Of a stretch of 64,000 nt of DNA, positions 46,103 to 55,804 are shown piece after piece. The notes under the pieces were generated by a model that was not told the DNA's origin, made no database searches, and saw only the letters and a list, made by a program, of their open reading frames with translations. Position 1 is the first letter of the stretch, and each line of letters opens with the position of its first letter. The stretch is from Desulfuromonas acetoxidans DSM 684. Lineage in GTDB: Bacteria > Desulfobacterota > Desulfuromonadia > Desulfuromonadales > Desulfuromonadaceae. Location: positions 62,001 through 126,000 of the forward strand of contig NZ_AAEW02000006.1 in assembly GCF_000167355.1 (NCBI RefSeq). Reading direction: 5' to 3'. The translations under genes were made by a program, and so were the position numbers.

Positions 46103-47605
46103 TCACAGCTTTTTTTTACGCGACTGCCACAGCCATACCAACACGACAATGCCGAGTAAACGCGGTAGACTATCACCTGTGTGGGTATAAAGGCTACCCC
46201 CCTGTTTAAAATAGGCCGTTCCCTCCACCAGAGCCGGCTCAAACAAGCGCGATTGTGCCACCACCCGACCAAACGGATCAATCAGGGCACTCACACCGGT
46301 ATTGGCACTGCGCAATAACCAGACTTTATTCTCTATTGCCCGCATCCGTGCCATGTCCAGGTGCTGCCACGGTGCGGAAGAATCACCAAACCAGGCATCG
46401 TTGGTAATATTCACCAAAACCTGAGCACCTCGTGACACCAGCTTCTGCGCCAGCTCGGGAAAAATCGCTTCATAACAGATCAACACGCCAAGCTGATGGC
46501 CATTGAGTGAGAGCGGCTGCAACTGACCAGGGACAAAATCGCCAATCCCCTCGGCCAGTTTTTCAACCAAACCAAACATCCCCCACAACGGAACATACTC
46601 ACCGAATGGGACCAGATGAACCTTGTCACTGCGCCCCAACAATTGTGCCTGAGGAGAAAGCAGATAGGCGCTGTTGAGATAAGCAACCTCGTCATCAGCC
46701 TCCTGCCGTGCATAGCTGGGACTACCAAACAACAGATAGGCACGTTGCTCACGGGCGACGGAACGCACCTGATACGCACGCTCGCCGCCATTCTGGTAGA
46801 AGAACGGCGTGGCACTTTCCGGCCACACCAGCAGTTCCGGGTCTTGCGCCTGGGCACTGAGCTGACGGTAACGCTCCAGGGTACGCTGCAAATGGGCCGG
46901 ATCCCATTTAACCGCCTGATCAATACTGCCCTGCACCAACCCGACCTGTAGGGCATCCCGGTCAGGCTCCGCAGCGGCAAGACGCCAGTACCCATAGCCC
47001 AACTGACCGACCAGCACCAAGCCAACAATCAGGGCGCTGCGCCACGGCAAGGTTTCACCGGCCACGCGGCGGCGAACTCCATCGGCGAGCAAACCATTGA
47101 CCAGCAACAGCATCAATGCCAGGCCATAAACGCCGAACAGATCGGCACTTTGCACCAGCCACAGAGCATTAATCTGCGAGTAACCGATATTCCCCCAGGG
47201 AAAACCGGTAAACAGCCAGTTCCGCACATACTCAAGGGCCACCCAACACACTGCGGTTACCAGCGGCAGGGGCACATGAAGAGCGCGATGAATGCGCATG
47301 CTGCACCAGCAGGTCGCGGCCCAGAACAACGCCAGGTACGTCGCCAGTAACAGGTAAGCCACAATGGCCAACACCCACGGCATCTGGCCATAAACCGTCA
47401 TCACCAGATTCAACCAGTAGAGCGTCACCGCAAAAAAAACAACCCCGGCGCTGAATCCTGAGCGCCAGGGCCGAGAAGGCATCACGACAAGCAGCGGCAC
47501 CAGCGCCAGCCAGGCCAGCCACCCCTGCCCGGCCAACGGAAAAGCCAGGGCCATCAACAGGCCGGAAAAAGGTGGTGCCAAACGCTGCAGCCAGCGATCA
47601 GTCAT
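46103..47605 (-). CDS. lnt: Apolipoprotein N-acyltransferase Lnt
   Basis: Lnt adds the third acyl chain to lipoproteins on the periplasmic face of the inner membrane. The 500-residue protein has about six to seven N-terminal helices, including FTGFPWGNIGYSQ near 115-127. A nitrilase-type domain follows with the catalytic Glu in LVWPESATPFF (about 260), Lys in DKVHLVPFGEYVP, and Cys in GVLICYEAIFPE (about 376). A final membrane helix (LLGIVVLVWLW) precedes the basic C-terminus. It overlaps the corC-like gene by 8 bases. Confidence 0.95.
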   Translation of the reverse strand: MTDRWLQRLAPPFSGLLMALAFPLAGQGWLAWLALVPLLVVMPSRPWRSGFSAGVVFFAVTLYWLNLVMTVYGQMPWVLAIVAYLLLATYLALFWAATCWCSMRIHRALHVPLPLVTAVCWVALEYVRNWLFTGFPWGNIGYSQINALWLVQSADLFGVYGLALMLLLVNGLLADGVRRRVAGETLPWRSALIVGLVLVGQLGYGYWRLAAAEPDRDALQVGLVQGSIDQAVKWDPAHLQRTLERYRQLSAQAQDPELLVWPESATPFFYQNGGERAYQVRSVAREQRAYLLFGSPSYARQEADDEVAYLNSAYLLSPQAQLLGRSDKVHLVPFGEYVPLWGMFGLVEKLAEGIGDFVPGQLQPLSLNGHQLGVLICYEAIFPELAQKLVSRGAQVLVNITNDAWFGDSSAPWQHLDMARMRAIENKVWLLRSANTGVSALIDPFGRVVAQSRLFEPALVEGTAYFKQGGSLYTHTGDSLPRLLGIVVLVWLWQSRKKKL

Positions 47606-48446
47606 CCAACGGTTCCTCCGGGGACTCTTCGCGAATTACCCGAATTCGGTGGATCATCCGTTCGTCACTTTGCAACACCACCATTTTAAGCGGCTCAACA
47701 ACCACCTCTTCTCCCGGCTTGGGGACATAACCAAGTCGATGCAACAGCAACCCCCCCACCGAATCAAACTGATCACGCTCAAATTCGGGCAAGTCGTAAT
47801 GGTCTTCGAGTTCGTCCAAACTCAACCGCGCATCAACGACAATGGTTCCGGGAGTCTCCTCGATCAACTGGTTATCATCGAAATCATATTCGTCTTTGAT
47901 ATCGCCGATAATCTCTTCAATAAGATCTTCCAGCGTGATCAAACCGGAGGTGCCTCCGTATTCGTCAATGGCAATGGCAATATGCATCCGCTGGGTACGA
48001 AACTCCTGCAGCAACTCTTCAATACGCTTGGTCTCAGGGACGAAATAGGGCTTGCGCATCAAATCACGCAACGAAATCTCGTGGGAAGGCTGGCCCCAAA
48101 ATTTGAGCAGATCTTTGGCATAGACCAGACCAACAATACGGTCAATGGTCTCTTCGTAAACCGGAATGCGCGAGTGGCCAAACTTCAACACCATCTCAAT
48201 GAAGGTATCAAGGCTGGCATCCACCGGGCAGCTGCGCATTTCTGTGCGCGGAATCATCACCTCGCGGACAATGGTTTCACCGAATTCGAAGATGGAACTA
48301 AACATTTCGCCTTCTTCGGCGTTGATAATGCCCCCCTCTTCCGAAGCATGAATCAATTCCTGAAGATGCTCCTCCGAGGTAACATGATGGGTGATGCCGA
48401 GCAATCGCTGTAACCAGCTACGGCGGGTTTCCGGTGTGGTGTCCAT
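47598..48446 (-). CDS. CorC/HlyC-type CBS-domain protein (YbeX-like)
   Basis: This 282-residue soluble protein has a Glu-rich N-terminus (EEGGIINAEEGEMFSSIFEFGETIVREVMIPRTEM). Two CBS domains follow (about 60-180; SRIPVYEETIDRIVGLVYAKDLL and IAIAIDEYGGTSGLITLEDLIEEIIGDI), then a C-terminal transporter-associated domain (DARLSLDELEDHYDLP... SVGGLLLHRLGYVPKPGEEV). It lacks the DUF21 membrane domain, matching CorC/YbeX. The cluster ybeZ(phoH)-ybeY-ybeX-lnt is conserved from E. coli. YbeX has been linked to ribosome metabolism and Mg2+/Co2+ efflux. Confidence 0.92.
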   Translation of the reverse strand: MDTTPETRRSWLQRLLGITHHVTSEEHLQELIHASEEGGIINAEEGEMFSSIFEFGETIVREVMIPRTEMRSCPVDASLDTFIEMVLKFGHSRIPVYEETIDRIVGLVYAKDLLKFWGQPSHEISLRDLMRKPYFVPETKRIEELLQEFRTQRMHIAIAIDEYGGTSGLITLEDLIEEIIGDIKDEYDFDDNQLIEETPGTIVVDARLSLDELEDHYDLPEFERDQFDSVGGLLLHRLGYVPKPGEEVVVEPLKMVVLQSDERMIHRIRVIREESPEEPLDD

Positions 48447-48455
48447 GGCCTGTCC

Positions 48456-48929
48456 CTATTTACTCCCCTCAGTTATCAATTCGGGAAACGCCTGTTTGAG
48501 TACGGCAAACAGTTCCCGTTCCTTAGCTTCCATCTCCGTAGCCTGCTCTTCAGTGCCTCGCTCATGGTCATAACCGAGCAGATGAAGAATACCGTGGATA
48601 AGTAAAAAACTCATTTCACTGAAAAACGGCACACCAGCTTCGGCAGCATCACGTGCCGCCGTATCCGCAGAGATCACCACGTCGCCAAGCAGCTCCGGAC
48701 AAATGCCGGCTCCTTCGCCCTCTTGCTGGGCAAAAGAGATGACATTGGTCGGATTATCGCGTTGCAGATAATCGCGATTGATCTCCTGAATCTGGTCGTC
48801 GTCAACGATCACTACCGACAACTCGGTGTCGTCAGGACATTCCAAGGCGTTTAAGATCGTCTTGGCTGCCGTTTTGAACGTTGTTATCGGGATGTCGTGG
48901 TTCTGCTGCTGATTCTCGATGTAGATCAT
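48456..48929 (-). CDS. ybeY: Endoribonuclease YbeY (16S rRNA maturation)
   Basis: The 157-residue metalloprotein contains the zinc motif HGILHLLGYDHERGTEE with three His, and NVISFAQQEG and LGDVVISADTA, all typical of YbeY. YbeY matures the 3' end of 16S rRNA and takes part in ribosome quality control. The ATG at 48929 gives the usual N-terminus and has AGAGGA upstream. This creates a 98-bp overlap with the 3' end of the upstream pgpH-like gene. A longer frame to 48995 exists but adds a basic tail atypical of the family. Confidence 0.93.
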   Translation of the reverse strand: MIYIENQQQNHDIPITTFKTAAKTILNALECPDDTELSVVIVDDDQIQEINRDYLQRDNPTNVISFAQQEGEGAGICPELLGDVVISADTAARDAAEAGVPFFSEMSFLLIHGILHLLGYDHERGTEEQATEMEAKERELFAVLKQAFPELITEGSK

Positions 48930-51252
48930 CGTTGTTAATCCTCTTAATCTCTTTATCTTTTTCCCGCTCTTTATACGCAGGTTCTGGATACTCAATACGC
49001 TGGTGGAAAATTCCCGACAGCATGCGGTTGAAACTCTTGGCTATCTCGTGCAAGTCTTTGAGCGTCAATTCACATTCATCAAGTTGACCGTCAATAAAAA
49101 TCTTGTTGATAATTTTCTGCACCATGCCCTGAATACGCGCCGGAGTTGGATCCATCAAGGTACGGCCTGCCGCTTCCACAGCATCGGCCAGCATAATCAA
49201 TGCCGCCTCACGGGTCTGCGGTTTCGGGCCGGGATAACGGTAATCCTGCTCGTTGACCTGACCGTCCTTTTCACGCTGCTGCGCCTTGTCGTAGAAAAAT
49301 TTGATCAGGGCGGTGCCATGGTGCTGGCGGATAATCTCAATCAAATCATGGCCGAGCTTGTGTTCTTTGGCCAGTTCAACCCCGTCCTTGACATGGGAGA
49401 TGAGGATCAAAGCGCTCATCGACGGCGCCAATTTGTCGTGGCGATTTTCCGGCGGATGCATGTTTTCGGCAAAGTAGAGCGGCTTCTTGATCTTGCCAAT
49501 ATCGTGATAATATGCCGCCACCCGCGCCAACAGCGGGTTAGCACCAATAGCCTCGGCGGCATTTTCCACCAGATTGCCGACCACGATGGAGTGGTGGTAA
49601 GTGCCCGGTGCCTGAATCATCAATTCACGCAGAATCGGTGTATTCATATTGGCCAGTTCCATCAGCTTGAAATCTGTAGTGTATTTAAACAGCGACTCCA
49701 CCAGTGGAATGGTGCCGTTAACCACCATGGCACAACCGAACGCACCGACAAAGGCAAAGCCGAGTCGGTACAACACCTGCTCGTTGAACGGATTGTCCGA
49801 CAGCGCATAAATGGCCAGCACCATGGCCATATTCACCAGCGCCAGATACCAGCCAGCCCGATACAGGTTGCTGCGTGCCTGACTGTGACGGACCCAATGG
49901 GCGGCCGTCACACTGCCAACCAGCACATACAAGGAGATATACAGGTTATTGCCGAACAACATCCCCATCAGCAAGGCCAACAGGGTTGAGAACACATAAG
50001 CCACTTCGGAATTGAGGACAATCCGTACCAACATGGCTCCGGCGGCAAACGGCAGCAGGTAATAATAGCAGGCCGAATCAATGTAGGGAAAAGCGCTCTG
50101 CAAGGCCATGGAGATAAAAATCCCCACCTTGGCAATAACGAACAAACCGACAAAGACCGAAACCAGAAACAGCAGATCGCGCTGCTGCGGATGGTACTTA
50201 CGAATATTCATCTTGGCAAAACGATGCAGCACATAAAACAACAACATAATGCCCAGCATCAGACCCGCGGCATTGCGTGCCATCTTGAAGCCATCCACCG
50301 AAGACTGCAGCGCCTGCAATTTGCGAACCTGCTCGGCAGTAACACGCTCGCCTTCACGGACAATCATTTCACCACGTTTGACCTGTAACAGCACCGGCAG
50401 TACCGACTCCGCTGCCGCCCGCTTGCGAACTTCCGTCTCACTCTGATTAAAGGTCAGATTGGGGCGCACCATTTTCTGCAAAACAGCCATCACCTCAACC
50501 GCTTCAGCAGTAACGTTCTGATCGCCGAACAACTGCTGTCTCAGATCCCTGAGCACCTCATTGAGGCCAAGCACCGACTGCTTATCCTCAACAATCGTTT
50601 CTTTATCATTGGCCAGATCACGGATAAGGATGGAACCATGCCAGTTGTTCTGAAACAACTCCAAATTGCCGACAATTTTGCGATTCAACCCGTGACGGAT
50701 ATCGCGACTGAACTTTGGCACCAAAACATCATCTCGAGCCAACAGACGTAACGATTTCGTCTGTGCTTCCGTCAGTTGCAGATCAAGGATGGCGGATGGG
50801 TTCACCGCAGGCAAGGGCTTCACCCCAGCTTCGACAATCGCTTCGGCAGCCGCCTCACTGGTCGTTTTATCCGGAGAGGCGGGTGAGGCCTCTTCAACCG
50901 TCACGTCATCATGACGATGAAGTTCCGCGTTAAGCTGGCTAAGAACGTCGGAAAATTTCTGCGCCACAGCCTTACTCGGACGCGGATCATAGTCGTAAAT
51001 CGGGATCACCGCCTGTGCGGCATCCTGTTTCTTCTTCTCGGTCAGTTCCGGTTCAGGCACCAGAAAATCGCGCGGCGTTTTAATATCGCGCGATGCGATG
51101 TCACCCGGTTTGTAATAATCGGGGACAAAACCGCCTTTAGGAATGATGATGATGGTCAGAAGAGCCGCCAACACCACCAACAGCAACCGTTTGGTCGCCG
51201 ACGGCGTTAAAGCAAAACGTTTCTTCTGAATCTGTTTATGTTTGGGCGTCAT
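48832..51252 (-). CDS. 7TM-HD family phosphohydrolase (PgpH/YqfF-like)
   Basis: An 806-residue membrane protein: one N-terminal helix (about 22-40, LLLVVLAALLTIIIIPKGG), a large extracytoplasmic domain (about 60-320, 7TMR-HDED type), about seven helices (about 325-530), then a cytoplasmic HD domain. The HD domain has ARVAAYYHDIGKIKKPLYFAENM (HD near 580), NRHDKLAPSMSALILISHVKDG, IIRQHHGTALIKFFY and LIMLADAVEAAGRTL. In Firmicutes PgpH hydrolyses c-di-AMP. Whether the deltaproteobacterial relatives do so is not established. The acidic/basic C-terminal tail (from about 760) overlaps ybeY in another frame. Confidence 0.88.
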   Translation of the reverse strand: MTPKHKQIQKKRFALTPSATKRLLLVVLAALLTIIIIPKGGFVPDYYKPGDIASRDIKTPRDFLVPEPELTEKKKQDAAQAVIPIYDYDPRPSKAVAQKFSDVLSQLNAELHRHDDVTVEEASPASPDKTTSEAAAEAIVEAGVKPLPAVNPSAILDLQLTEAQTKSLRLLARDDVLVPKFSRDIRHGLNRKIVGNLELFQNNWHGSILIRDLANDKETIVEDKQSVLGLNEVLRDLRQQLFGDQNVTAEAVEVMAVLQKMVRPNLTFNQSETEVRKRAAAESVLPVLLQVKRGEMIVREGERVTAEQVRKLQALQSSVDGFKMARNAAGLMLGIMLLFYVLHRFAKMNIRKYHPQQRDLLFLVSVFVGLFVIAKVGIFISMALQSAFPYIDSACYYYLLPFAAGAMLVRIVLNSEVAYVFSTLLALLMGMLFGNNLYISLYVLVGSVTAAHWVRHSQARSNLYRAGWYLALVNMAMVLAIYALSDNPFNEQVLYRLGFAFVGAFGCAMVVNGTIPLVESLFKYTTDFKLMELANMNTPILRELMIQAPGTYHHSIVVGNLVENAAEAIGANPLLARVAAYYHDIGKIKKPLYFAENMHPPENRHDKLAPSMSALILISHVKDGVELAKEHKLGHDLIEIIRQHHGTALIKFFYDKAQQREKDGQVNEQDYRYPGPKPQTREAALIMLADAVEAAGRTLMDPTPARIQGMVQKIINKIFIDGQLDECELTLKDLHEIAKSFNRMLSGIFHQRIEYPEPAYKEREKDKEIKRINNDDLHRESAAEPRHPDNNVQNGSQDDLKRLGMS

Positions 51253-51254
51253 AA

Positions 51255-52256
51255 CTACGCTTTCTCGTAAGCCTGGACAATCCGCTGAACAATCGGATGG
51301 CGCACCACATCAATCTGGCTGAAACGGCGAATGGCAATGCCATCAAGACCATCAAGGATACGCAGGGCGTCCAGCAACCCTGAAGGGCGGCCACTGGGCA
51401 AATCGATCTGGGTGACATCACCGGTGACCACAGCTTTACTGCCAAATCCCAACCGGGTTAAAAACATTTTCATCTGTTCTCGGGTGGTATTCTGCGCTTC
51501 ATCAAGGATGATAAAGGAATCGTTCAATGTCCGTCCGCGCATAAACGCCAGCGGCGCCACCTCAACAATCCCCTCTTCAATCATCTCCTGGCCTTTGCTG
51601 CGCTCGACCATATCAAACAGCGCATCATACAGCGGCTGCAAATAGGGGTTGACCTTCTCGGCAATATCGCCGGGTAGAAATCCGAGTTTTTCACCAGCCT
51701 CGACCGCCGGACGCACCAGCACAATGCGATTAACCTGCTTTTTCTGCCAGGCCGCCACAGCCAGCGCCATGGCCAGATAGGTTTTCCCGGTACCGGCCGG
51801 ACCAACACCGAACACCACATCGTTCTGACGAATGGCGTCAATGTACTCTTTTTGGGCAAGGCTCTTCGGGGCAATGTATTTGTTGCGGGCGGATACCAGA
51901 ACGGTATCAAAGAAAATATCCGTCAGATTAATGGAGGAGTTGCTACGCAGGATGTTGACAGCGTAATCAATATCCGGAGGATACAGCGGATAGCCTTTTT
52001 GCAACAAGGCCACCAACTGATTCAAAACCAGCTCAGTCAGTTCGACATCCAGTTTTGCGCCACTGATCTGTATATCGTTGCCTCGCGAACCAAGGCGAAC
52101 ACCCAACAGGTTTTCAAGTTGATGCAGGTGGCTGTTATGCTGCCCAAGCAGGGCATGCACCATCATGGGGTCCGTAATGGTGAAACAACATCGATAAGGG
52201 TCTTCGTTCACAGAAACTCGACTATGCGCAAACAGTTCTCCGGATGTGATGCCCAT
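51255..52256 (-). CDS. PhoH-like ATPase (YbeZ)
   Basis: This 333-residue P-loop ATPase has the PhoH core: SLAQKEYIDAIRQNDVVFGVGPAGTGKTYLAMALAV (Walker A about 142-149), RPAVEAGEKLGFLPGDIAEKVNPYLQPLYDAL, FMRGRTLNDSFIILDEAQNTTREQMKMFLTRLG (Walker B) and VVTGDVTQIDLP. An N-terminal KH-like domain (about 20-95) precedes it. It heads the conserved phoH-ybeY-corC-lnt group and probably acts with YbeY in RNA metabolism. The start is uncertain: ATG 52256 has its GGAGG too close. An in-frame GTG at 52211 is an alternative. Confidence 0.9.
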   Translation of the reverse strand: MGITSGELFAHSRVSVNEDPYRCCFTITDPMMVHALLGQHNSHLHQLENLLGVRLGSRGNDIQISGAKLDVELTELVLNQLVALLQKGYPLYPPDIDYAVNILRSNSSINLTDIFFDTVLVSARNKYIAPKSLAQKEYIDAIRQNDVVFGVGPAGTGKTYLAMALAVAAWQKKQVNRIVLVRPAVEAGEKLGFLPGDIAEKVNPYLQPLYDALFDMVERSKGQEMIEEGIVEVAPLAFMRGRTLNDSFIILDEAQNTTREQMKMFLTRLGFGSKAVVTGDVTQIDLPSGRPSGLLDALRILDGLDGIAIRRFSQIDVVRHPIVQRIVQAYEKA

Positions 52257-52572
52257 GCCCTCCAAAGGACCATGGCGGCAGACGTCAACCCGGCTTCTGA
52301 CACGACCAAAAGCCGCCGACAGAAACCACCACTTCAAGATCGCTCAGATTATCACTATTACCCAAGCAGATCAACAGCGATTTACCACCAACTCAACACC
52401 ACATAACCACCTGAACTTGCGCAATAAAATACATCACAGCAACTCAACACCATCGCAGTTGCTGCACCGGTCAAACACGTCAAACAGCTTTCACTCAAAT
52501 GAAGTTGAAAATTGCCTTTAAATTTTTTCGCCCTGTGATATAAATACAGCGCCGGAAACACACGTTGTTTTA
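52257..52572. other. Divergent intergenic region phoH-like / eno (promoter side)
   Basis: This region, AT-rich towards eno, separates the minus-strand phoH-like gene from eno. A TATAAA at 52539-52544 could be the eno -10 element, but the nearest good -35 (TTGCCT, 52512-52517) is 21 bp away, so the promoter is not secure. No ORF of note. Confidence 0.4.
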
Positions 52573-52675
52573 AAATGGCCCGTCATTTCGGCGGACCCAC
52601 CGTTAATACGCAGGGCCGGAGTTCGATGACGACTAACATTCCGACCAAGTCGTTGTTGAGCAACACGGCCCATTT
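52573..52675 (+). promoter_or_regulatory. Predicted structured leader of eno mRNA
   Basis: The 5' region can fold into a branched shape by eye. Helix 1 is AAATGG (52573-52578) with CCATTT (52670-52675). Helix 2 is CGTCATTTCGGC (52581-52592) with GCCGGA...ATGACG (52616-52631, 5-base bulge, one G-U). Helix 3 is GACT (52631-52634) with AGTC (52648-52651), sharing one base with helix 2. Helix 4 is a small TGTT/AACA hairpin at 52654-52665. An alternative pairing GGGCCG (52613-52618) with CGGCCC (52666-52671) would exclude helix 1 and part of helix 2. It matches no riboswitch class I can name. Confidence 0.4.
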
Positions 52676-52703
52676 CATTTATTTATTTCACTTAAGAACA
52701 TAG

Positions 52704-54008
<1,305 letters not shown>

Positions 54009-54032
54009 TTCGCGTCATCTGATTTAGATTGG

Positions 54033-54069
54033 AAAAGCCCTGCTGCATTTTTTGCGGCAGGGCTTTTTT
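54033..54069 (+). terminator. Intrinsic terminator after eno
   Basis: A 15-bp stem (54033-54047 with 54053-54067; one G-U pair) has a T5 loop and ends in a run of six T. The stem core is GCCCTGC/GCAGGGC. It lies 24 bp after the eno stop. Confidence 0.92.
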
Positions 54070-54485
54070 GTTTTGTGGTACTTGATGCGGAGTCTATTGA
54101 TCTGGCGAACTTCATCCGTTCTCATGGTTGGTGTCCACGTGACGCGGGCTGCCGCGCCCGCACGTCATTGCACCCTTCGGGTTCCCTCTCTCCATTCTCT
54201 TACACCGCAATATCGGCAAAACTCGCTGACGTTCATTGCGTTCGGTGCTGCTGAATAACACACGAATGCAGGGCGGGCACCGTCCCGCCCGGTTAATTGG
54301 TGCCACGAAAAAAATAGAGAACGGCGTCAAACTGTTGTCAACATTTTACGCCAGAGATGATGCGTTGCACGATTCGCCGACCTAAAGGGCGGCGAGCCGA
54401 ATCTGTGAAGCACAACGGAAACAGACTCAGTGTCGGTTAATCTGAGGGTCAGGAGGTGTTCAGCCGGTTTTTGCATCTGTAGTGG

Positions 54486-55391
54486 TCAACTATTTTTGGA
54501 CACAGATATAAGTTCTTTTTCCGCTACAGCCGGAGCCATTCCTTTATTTCTTTGATGAGGTCTGCTCCAGTTGTAATAGTTCATAAAATAGTGCTCTATG
54601 TCGAGCTGTGCTTCTGCAAACGTTTGATAGCCACCTTTTGGCATCCATTCGCTTTTGTAACTGCGAAACAAACGCTCCATTGGTGCATTATCCCAGCAAT
54701 TTCCTCGCCGACTCATGCTCTGTTTCATCTGATAGCATCGAAGCTGGAGACAGAACAAATCACTGCCATATTGTTGTCCCTGGTCTGTGTGAACCAAAAC
54801 CCCAGTTGGCTTTTTCCTTGTCCGATAAGCGCTTTTGATAGCGTTAACTGCAAGTTGTGCGTCACAGTTTTCTGATAAGCTCAACCCAACAACACGCCGA
54901 GTGTAAAGATCTAATACCGCAGCGACATAAATCCACCGTTTTCCAACTCGAACATAGGTAATATCACTACACCATGTCTGGTTTTTCCTCTTCGCATCAA
55001 AATCCCGATTCAACAGGTTCGGAATCTTTGGATGTTCTACTTTGGCAATTCTGTACAAACGTGGTTTAGGTTGTTTACTGAATAAGCTCGCCTCACGCAT
55101 CAGACGACGTACTCTGAAACGTCCTATGGTGATACCTTCACTGCGTAACATGTTGGTAAGACTGCGGCTTCCAGCTGAATAACGACTTTTATTGAACAAC
55201 TCCTTGATCCGAATACGTAACTTGATGCGTTCAGTATCTGGATGAGCTCGACGATTCAAATAGGCATAGTAGCTAGAACGCGAAACATCAAAAAGACGGC
55301 AAAGGACACAAACGCAGTCATGCTCTCTCAATGTACTGATCAACTCAAACGAAGCTTGTCTTCCGACATTAAGAGAGCGGTAGCCTTTTTT
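54486..55391 (-). CDS. IS3-family transposase OrfB (DDE integrase), made by -1 frameshift
   Basis: About 300 residues follow the frameshift point: an HTH_21-like region (DVSRSSYYAYLNRRAHPD, SRSLTNMLRSEGITIGRFRVRRLMREASL), then the rve integrase core. The catalytic residues are Asp in TWCSDITYV, Asp in VLVHTDQGQQYGSD and Glu in NCWDNAPMERLFRSYK, the D-D-35-E spacing of IS3. It ends with FMNYYNWSRPHQRNKGMAP. The same frame stays open upstream to 55604, but that part is orfA DNA read out of frame. No defects were seen, so the element may be active. Confidence 0.92.
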   Translation of the reverse strand, partial: KKGYRSLNVGRQASFELISTLREHDCVCVLCRLFDVSRSSYYAYLNRRAHPDTERIKLRIRIKELFNKSRYSAGSRSLTNMLRSEGITIGRFRVRRLMREASLFSKQPKPRLYRIAKVEHPKIPNLLNRDFDAKRKNQTWCSDITYVRVGKRWIYVAAVLDLYTRRVVGLSLSENCDAQLAVNAIKSAYRTRKKPTGVLVHTDQGQQYGSDLFCLQLRCYQMKQSMSRRGNCWDNAPMERLFRSYKSEWMPKGGYQTFAEAQLDIEHYFMNYYNWSRPHQRNKGMAPAVAEKELISVSKNS

Positions 55392-55642
55392 AGGATTTGC
55401 TTCTCTTTCTCCAGACGACGAATATGGGCTTCGAGTTCCTGGATACGCTTTTTGTCCTCTGTAAGGGCTGGAGTTTCCGGTGTCGTCCCAGCTCGTTCCT
55501 GTTTGAGCTGCTTTACCCAACGACGCATGGCCGTTTCTCCAACATCCATAACTCGGGCAGCATCTGGGACACTGTATCCCTGATCCAAAACAAGGCTGGC
55601 ACATTCTACCTTGAATTCATTTGTGAATATTTTTCTTCCCAT
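55340..55642 (-). CDS. IS3-family transposase OrfA (HTH protein)
   Basis: This 100-residue protein begins MGRKIFTNEFKVECASLVLD. It has a helix-turn-helix (YSVPDAARVMDVGETAMRRWVKQLK, about 23-47) and a heptad-leucine region (RIQELEAHIRRLEKEKQILKKA), as in IS3-family OrfA. Near the end, the slippery A-AAA-AAG heptamer at 55391-55385 (minus strand) allows a -1 shift into orfB to make the OrfAB transposase. Confidence 0.92.
   Translation of the reverse strand: MGRKIFTNEFKVECASLVLDQGYSVPDAARVMDVGETAMRRWVKQLKQERAGTTPETPALTEDKKRIQELEAHIRRLEKEKQILKKATALLMSEDKLRLS
55385..55391 (-). other. -1 frameshift slippery site of the IS
   Basis: On the minus strand the heptamer is AAAAAAG, positioned so that the orfA frame (CTA AAA AAG) slips back one base into the orfB frame, giving KKGYRSLNVG at the junction. 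Confidence 0.8.
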
Positions 55643-55804
55643 AGTCCTTAGACCCCTTTCTCGTTTAGGTGGATGTTACCACCTTTGTGGGTGTCCAAGT
55701 TTAGTAGACCACTACAATCCTTTTGAGCGGCCAGTCAAAAGGATGTCGGCTGCCGGGACGAAACCCGGCGACCTTGACTTTGACATTCAGTGGTTCGTCA
55801 TCCG

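Larger units (their letters stand above)
54478..55716 (-). mobile_element. IS3-family insertion sequence, apparently complete
   Basis: The 1239-bp element has imperfect terminal inverted repeats starting TGTAGTGGTC and running about 26 bp (22 identities). The flanks carry a 3-bp duplication, ATC at 54475-54477 and 55717-55719. Copies B and C of the surrounding repeat show the uninterrupted target (GCATCCTTTTGAGC), which confirms both the boundaries and the duplication. It encodes overlapping orfA and orfB with a frameshift signal. It lies at the foot of the TCCTTTTGA/TCAAAAGGA hairpin of copy A. Confidence 0.93.
54098..55804. repeat. Long hairpin-rich direct repeat, copy A (divergent, split by IS)
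   Basis: Copy A consists of 54098-54477 and 55717-55804, interrupted by the insertion sequence. Without the IS and one target-site copy it is about 100 bp shorter than copies B and C. It lacks the segment containing the ACTTTTG/CAAAAGT hairpin and part of the centre, and has more substitutions. It keeps the GCGGGC/GCCCGC, GGGCGGG/CCCGCCC, TCCTTTTGA/TCAAAAGGA and CCGGG/CCCGG hairpins. Confidence 0.8.

Noticed and set aside
47649-48413. 254-codon frame on the plus strand opposite the corC-like gene (also similar long frames opposite waaF, eno and the aldo/keto reductase)
   Set aside because: Each lies antisense to a clearly conserved gene and shows no domain; they are by-products of codon usage in the real gene.
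52573-52675. Fluoride (crcB-type) riboswitch upstream of eno
   Set aside because: Known fluoride riboswitches can precede eno, but the GGCGATG...AACCGCC...GGCTGATGG pattern is not present on either strand.
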